Assembly: GCA_947374535.1 (NCBI GenBank)
Contig: CANCCJ010000098.1
Span: 1 to 10,005, forward strand
DNA from: Comamonadaceae bacterium
GTDB taxonomy: Bacteria > Pseudomonadota > Gammaproteobacteria > Burkholderiales > Burkholderiaceae
Reading direction: 5' to 3'
DNA: 10,005 nt
Translations under genes and position numbers: made by a program
In this document: positions 6,883 through 10,005 of the stretch, piece by piece
Numbering within the stretch: position 1 is the stretch's first letter
Layout: each line of letters starts with the position of its first letter
Notes under the pieces: generated by a model
What the model was told of the DNA's origin: nothing
Seen by the model: only the letters and a program-made list of their open reading frames with translations
The model's database searches: none

Positions 6883-7545
6883 TCAAACAGTGGCCGACAT
6901 GGGCCGAATATCGAGTTCGTGGGTCCAGACAGTGGACGGTTGGTGAAAAAGTTGCCAATAAATTTCGGCCAAATCGGTCACAGACATGCTGCGCTGCTCT
7001 TGTGCACCGGTGAAGCGTTGCTGTGTTTTGTCCGACCAGATCAAACCATCAAGGATGGTGTGAACCACATGAATGCCATCGGCACTGTGCTCACGTGCCA
7101 GAGCTTGCGTGAGCCCGCGCAAGGCAAATTTGGCGCTGCTGAACGCTGAGAACAGCGGACCCGCGCGCACGCTGCCCGAAGCCCCGCTGAAGATCAGACA
7201 CCCGCCCCCTTGCGCCTGCAAGCGGGGAATGGCCTGCTGGGCGACGTTGACCGCCGTGAGCGTCATCGAACGCCAGACCTGTTCAAACACTTCAGGTGTG
7301 GTGTCTAAAAACGCCTCACGGTGAAACTGCATGGCGTTATGAATCACCCCCGCCAGAGGCTTGTTGGGGTCTAAGCTGTTGAACAACTCGGCGGTGGCGC
7401 GCGCATCGCTCAAATCGGCATGGGTATGTCCTTGGCCGTGCCGCGAGACGGGCACCACGTGGTAACCACCCGCCTGGAATCGCGCTTGAAGTGCTTGCCC
7501 CAAGCCATCGCTGCTGCCAGCAATCAGGACAGTTTTTTCTTGCAT
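6883..7545 (-). CDS. Short-chain dehydrogenase/reductase (SDR) family protein, catalytic Tyr replaced by Phe
   Basis: The protein has 220 residues with an SDR Rossmann fold. The N-terminal LIAGSSDGLGQAL (G10, G14, G16) binds the nicotinamide cofactor. SR (34-35) after beta-2 hints at NADP. IHNAM (68-72) stands in for NNAG. A Ser-rich loop (FSGASGS, 119-125) precedes the active site. The YxxxK motif is present as F135-S-S-A-K139: the Lys is kept and the Tyr is Phe, confirmed by the TTC codon. A Phe here is, to my memory, recurrent in one proteobacterial SDR subgroup with a DGLI/DGGI motif after beta-6, as in this protein (TILDGLIW). It is therefore probably not a recent mutation, but ordinary alcohol/ketone chemistry is doubtful. 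The start has GAAGGAG eight bases upstream. The gene lies 12 bases before the amine oxidase and 51 bases after the double-cupin gene. Confidence 0.87.
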   Translation of the reverse strand: MQEKTVLIAGSSDGLGQALQARFQAGGYHVVPVSRHGQGHTHADLSDARATAELFNSLDPNKPLAGVIHNAMQFHREAFLDTTPEVFEQVWRSMTLTAVNVAQQAIPRLQAQGGGCLIFSGASGSVRAGPLFSAFSSAKFALRGLTQALAREHSADGIHVVHTILDGLIWSDKTQQRFTGAQEQRSMSVTDLAEIYWQLFHQPSTVWTHELDIRPMSATV

Positions 7546-7578
7546 GTGTCTAACTCCTTCAAGTTTTCAGGTGGGCTA

Positions 7579-7591
7579 ATGGCATAGCCAT
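7579..7591. repeat. Short inverted repeat in the gap between the double-cupin and SDR genes
   Basis: ATGGC (7579-7583) and GCCAT (7587-7591) are reverse complements around ATA. It lies just past the double-cupin stop. Five-base arms and no T-tract make it a weak hairpin, possibly an mRNA 3'-end stabiliser or chance. Confidence 0.2.
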
Positions 7592-7596
7592 CGATA

Positions 7597-8445
7597 TTAC
7601 TTTTTATTTATATCTGCAAGTGCAAAGTCACGTGGGCCTTTGAAGGTGATGTACCAAACGCACTCATCAGACTCGCACGAATCACCATGCACCTCAGTGG
7701 CCGGTTGGTACCAATAGCTGCCAGGAACCATCTTCACCGCCTGGGCTTGGGGTTGGTTGGCGCCCCAATGCTTCATCGTGCCCTTGACCACCACCAATTG
7801 GTAATCCGAGGTGTGGGTATGCAAAGGAAATGCACCACGACCCATTTTCATCACGATGGACGAAGCTTCCTTTTCAGGATTGCCGCGCACAGGTGCGATT
7901 TGGGGATTGCCAAGCTCTTTTTTCGAGAACTTCAAGGATTCAAATGTTTGAACGCGTGTGGTTTGCCCCTTGTCCGTCCGTGCAGGACTGTCCTTGGCCA
8001 ACGCGAAATCACGCGCACCATCCAAGTGAATGAACCAAACACATTCGTCACTCAAACACGCATCACCATGGACTTCACCCGCAGGCTGATACCAGTGGCC
8101 GCCCGGATGAACCGGTTTGGCTTTTGCTTTGGTGCTATCGGGACCCCAATGCTTCATGGTGCCTTTGACCATCACCAACTGGTAATTGGCGGTGTGAGTG
8201 TGCAAAGGAAAATCACCACGGCCCATCTTCATCACGATGGAAGATGCCGCCTTTTCTGGGTCGCCCATCACCGGCGCGATTTGGGGCGAACCAGCTTCTT
8301 TCGCAGAAAACTGCAAAGTTTCAAAAGGCACCACCTTCATGGTGGTGGTTTGCGCATGGGCGTGCACGCCAAAAAGCATGGCCATGGCAAGCGCGGTTTG
8401 CGTGACAAGCCGATGGGCTAAAGAGAAAGTGAAAAATCGTTGCAT
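7597..8445 (-). CDS. Secreted tandem double-cupin protein (DUF4437-like)
   Basis: The protein has 282 residues. A signal peptide is clear: basic start (MQRFF...HR), hydrophobic core ALAMAMLFGV, and a likely signal peptidase I site after A29-H-A31, so the product is periplasmic. The mature protein is two copies of one cupin unit, about residues 41-150 and 168-277, offset by exactly 127 residues. By hand count about 78 of 110 aligned positions are identical. Each copy has FPLHTHT with H82/H84 or H209/H211, GTMKHW, and EVHGD with H126 or H253, giving two probable metal sites. Each also has a Cys pair (C130/C135, C257/C262) that could form disulfides. DUF4437 is the family I would expect, from the HTHT and KGTMKHW pattern. 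AAGAGG lies six bases before ATG 8443-8445. An open frame reaching 8577 would bury the signal peptide. The ligand is unknown. It is the second gene after the regulator, behind the DJ-1-like gene. Confidence 0.87.
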   Translation of the reverse strand: MQRFFTFSLAHRLVTQTALAMAMLFGVHAHAQTTTMKVVPFETLQFSAKEAGSPQIAPVMGDPEKAASSIVMKMGRGDFPLHTHTANYQLVMVKGTMKHWGPDSTKAKAKPVHPGGHWYQPAGEVHGDACLSDECVWFIHLDGARDFALAKDSPARTDKGQTTRVQTFESLKFSKKELGNPQIAPVRGNPEKEASSIVMKMGRGAFPLHTHTSDYQLVVVKGTMKHWGANQPQAQAVKMVPGSYWYQPATEVHGDSCESDECVWYITFKGPRDFALADINKK

Positions 8446-8495
8446 GGTGAACCTCTTTAAAAAAATGCTGGTGTCGTGCGGCTTGGATGGGTTGA

Positions 8496-8551
8496 ATGAA
8501 TTCATGGCGAGGCTGCATGGCAGCCTCCCAAGGCCGAGCAAGCTGCGCTCG
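8496..8551. repeat. Cluster of three palindromes between the DJ-1-like and double-cupin genes
   Basis: Three elements sit in a 131-base gap. ATGAATTCAT (8496-8505) is a perfect palindrome. GAGGCTGC/GCAGCCTC (8509-8516 and 8520-8527) is a perfect 8-bp GC-rich stem with a 3-base loop. CGAGC/GCTCG (8535-8539 and 8547-8551) flanks a 7-base loop. On the coding (-) strand the strong stem is not followed by a U-tract, so it is not a standard intrinsic terminator. It could protect or process the message between the two genes and set different expression levels. Confidence 0.45.
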
Positions 8552-8576
8552 ACCCTAGGAGATTGCCGATGCACCA

Positions 8577-9278
8577 TCAGCCTTTCAGACGTTCAGCCAA
8601 CGCTTGAGCCAAAGGAGGCGCAGAGGCTGGGCTTTGACCGGTCATCAAAGGACCATCGATCACCACATTGGCTTCCCAATTGGCTTTGCTCTGGTACTTC
8701 GCACCACGACCCTTGAGCTCGTCTTCCAACGAGAACAACAGGTGCTGGAGCAACTCAATTTCTGTGTCTTCGTCGTTCTTAAAGCCTGTCAAGTTCACGC
8801 CCTTGACCAAGTACTCACCGTTGGGCAACTTCACATCACGCAAGATGGCCGGTGCATGACACACCATCGCGATGGGGCGGTTGCTGGTGTAGAAATCCTG
8901 GATCAACTTGATCAGGTGCGAGTCATGGGCCAAGTCCCACAACAAACCGTAACCACCGGGGATGAAGACCGCATCAAAGGTGTTGTAGTTGATGTTGCGC
9001 AACTTGCGTGTTTCTTTGGCCGCGTGCAATGCCACGGGGTCGTTCAAGAAACGATGTGTGTAGTCGGTGGTGAATGGCGCTTTCATGCTCAGCCAATCAA
9101 TCGGTGCCTCGCCGCCGTCGGGTGACGCCAGCACCACCTCGTAGCCAGCCTCGGTCAAGATGTAGTAAGGCGCGGCCAACTCGGTGAACCAAGTGCCGGT
9201 GTGTTTGCCGCTGATGCCCATTTCGTCCACCGACGACATGACCAATAAAACGCGCTTTTGTTTGTTACCTGTGCTCAT
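8577..9278 (-). CDS. DJ-1/PfpI family protein (Hsp31-like, class I glutamine amidotransferase fold)
   Basis: The protein has 233 residues and belongs to the DJ-1/PfpI superfamily, in the Hsp31-like group. Members act as cofactor-free glyoxalases (methylglyoxal to lactate), chaperones or possible deglycases. The conserved acidic residue is E33, in TGTWFTELAAPYY. The nucleophile-elbow region FIPGGYG (105-111) leads to A-M-V-C140-H141-A-P-A, with the reactive Cys and adjacent His of the family. The C-terminal LMTGQSPASA stretch is also typical. There is no signal peptide, so it is cytoplasmic. The start at ATG 9276-9278 has GAAGGAG five bases upstream; the longer open frame to 9398 lacks a comparable site and crosses the promoter region. 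It is the first gene after the regulator and the palindrome, so it is the likeliest direct target of the TetR protein. Which activity it has here cannot be told from sequence. Confidence 0.88.
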   Translation of the reverse strand: MSTGNKQKRVLLVMSSVDEMGISGKHTGTWFTELAAPYYILTEAGYEVVLASPDGGEAPIDWLSMKAPFTTDYTHRFLNDPVALHAAKETRKLRNINYNTFDAVFIPGGYGLLWDLAHDSHLIKLIQDFYTSNRPIAMVCHAPAILRDVKLPNGEYLVKGVNLTGFKNDEDTEIELLQHLLFSLEDELKGRGAKYQSKANWEANVVIDGPLMTGQSPASAPPLAQALAERLKG

Positions 9279-9362
9279 AAAAACTCCTTCTTCCGCTGTG
9301 CGGATTGACTTCCAAAAAACAGGCGCGTGAACCATTTCTCGCACCCTTGCCTTGCTTCCCCT

Positions 9363-9378
9363 GTTGAACTTTCTCAAC
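9363..9378. repeat. Small inverted repeat in the DJ-1-like leader
   Basis: GTTGA (9363-9367) and TCAAC (9374-9378) are reverse complements around ACTTTC. It lies 16 bases from the large palindrome, inside the 163-base gap before the DJ-1-like gene. The arms are short, so it may be a secondary protein site, a leader hairpin or chance. Confidence 0.2.
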
Positions 9379-9394
9379 CGGCGTTGCCCTTTGC

Positions 9395-9426
9395 GCATTA
9401 CCTACCTATTGAAAGGTAGGCAATGC
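9395..9426. promoter_or_regulatory. Palindromic operator candidate for the TetR-family regulator
   Basis: GCATTACCTACCT (9395-9407) and AGGTAGGCAATGC (9414-9426) are reverse complements at 12 of 13 positions, separated by ATTGAA. It lies between the regulator stop (9442) and the DJ-1-like start (9278). Neither strand has a T-run after the second arm, which argues against an intrinsic terminator. Size and symmetry suit a TetR-family dimer. I could not place a convincing sigma-70 promoter around it; TTGCCT within one arm on the - strand is a possible -35 element only. Confidence 0.6.
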
Positions 9427-9441
9427 AGTTAAAAAAACGAC

Positions 9442-10005
9442 TCAATGAATCACACTCGAAAGAAACACATCGCACATGCGGCGTGGCCCCATTGGCGACG
9501 TCACGCTGCGTCCGACCAACATCGCACCTTCAAGCAGCGAGAGCAAGGTTTCGGCGAGTGCCTTGGCGCCATGCTGGCTCTGCAAAGTCCCACTCGACAA
9601 CCCTTCTTGGATGACACCGTACAGCCATGCCAAATTGAGCTGAAAAAAATGCTTCACCTCCACATTGACCGCCGCGTCAAGCGAATTCGACTCCGCACCT
9701 AACATGCCACACACGCAGAGGTGTTGGTTGTTTTGAAATGTCGTTTCGAACAAATCCGCATAGGCTTGCAGCCGTTTTGGCGCTGACTTGACCGAGGTGA
9801 GAATTTGTCGCAACGCATCGTCAAACTGATGCGTGTAGCGCTGAACCACGGTCACGCCCAAATCTGCTTTGGAGCCAAAGTGATGGTGAATGCTGGCTTT
9901 GCGCATGCCCACCACTTTGGCGATGTGTTCAAACGAAAACCCGTTGTAACCCACCTCTTGAACCAAGGTCTGCGCCGCATCTGCGATGCGCTGAGCCGAG
10001 GGTGA
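9442..10005 (-). CDS. TetR/AcrR-family transcriptional regulator (N-terminus outside window)
   Basis: The frame enters from the right edge and ends at TGA 9442-9444, giving 187 visible residues, which should be nearly the whole protein. The N-terminal helix-turn-helix is typical: AAQTLVQEVGYNGFSFEHIAK, then VVGMRKASIHHHFGSKADLG, which includes the recognition helix. The C-terminal part is the usual helical ligand-binding and dimerisation domain. It carries a C-V-C pair (codons at 9715-9717 and 9709-9711) in LCVCGMLGAE and another Cys near the end (RRMCDVF). A TTG at 9966 is an internal codon and not a start, since coding sequence continues past it to the edge. The regulator lies upstream of and parallel to the DJ-1-like gene, and the palindrome begins 16 bases past its stop. 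It probably represses the downstream genes until it binds or reacts with an inducer, possibly through Cys. That is inference. Confidence 0.88.
   Translation of the reverse strand, partial: SPSAQRIADAAQTLVQEVGYNGFSFEHIAKVVGMRKASIHHHFGSKADLGVTVVQRYTHQFDDALRQILTSVKSAPKRLQAYADLFETTFQNNQHLCVCGMLGAESNSLDAAVNVEVKHFFQLNLAWLYGVIQEGLSSGTLQSQHGAKALAETLLSLLEGAMLVGRSVTSPMGPRRMCDVFLSSVIH

Noticed and set aside
8446..8577. Longer start for the double-cupin protein, with ATG at 8577 overlapping the DJ-1 stop
   Set aside because: It would put 44 residues before a clear signal peptide; ATG 8445 has AAGAGG at good spacing.
9395..9426. Palindrome as an intrinsic terminator of the TetR gene
   Set aside because: On the minus strand the bases after the stem are GCGCAAAGGG with no U-tract, and the stem is not strongly GC-rich.
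1..10005. CRISPR array, insertion sequence, tRNA or rRNA
   Set aside because: No regularly spaced direct repeats, transposase motifs, terminal repeats or RNA-gene signatures were found on reading both strands.

Overview
The window looks like chromosomal DNA of a betaproteobacterium, probably Burkholderiales/Comamonadaceae. The basis is moderately high GC, the codon use, and the character of the RbgA-, TapT- and TehA-like proteins; this is an impression and no search was run. Genes are tightly packed. No stretch longer than about 165 bases lacks a gene, and no RNA gene, CRISPR array or insertion sequence was seen.

Left part (1-3522, + strand). The 3' end of an unrecognised gene (1-210) is followed by a short AT-rich gap with a small hairpin. 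Next is an orphan gene of visibly lower GC (297-1202) whose product has one C-terminal membrane segment. Three RNA-related housekeeping-type genes follow: a DTW-domain tRNA-uridine aminocarboxypropyltransferase (tapT-like), the circularly permuted ribosome-assembly GTPase RbgA/YlqF, and an RNase D-like 3'-5' exonuclease-domain protein whose start touches the rbgA stop.

Right part (3536-10005, - strand). Read in the direction of transcription, the order is: a TetR-family regulator (5' end outside the window), a near-perfect 13-bp-arm palindrome, a DJ-1/PfpI (Hsp31-like) protein, a secreted protein made of two near-identical cupin repeats, an SDR-fold protein with Phe in place of the catalytic Tyr, an FAD amine oxidase, a ChrR-type cupin protein, the TehA channel/transporter, and an unrecognised 166-residue protein. 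The amine oxidase, cupin and tehA genes are chained by two ATGA stop/start overlaps. Most genes in the run have a clear Shine-Dalgarno sequence.

The right part reads as one co-transcribed, probably TetR-controlled accessory module. DJ-1/Hsp31 proteins, metal-binding cupins, a flavin oxidase, an SDR and TehA together suggest handling of reactive electrophiles, oxidants or toxic oxyanions. That role is inferred from gene content alone. The two gene runs converge at 3522/3536, with no strong terminator between them.
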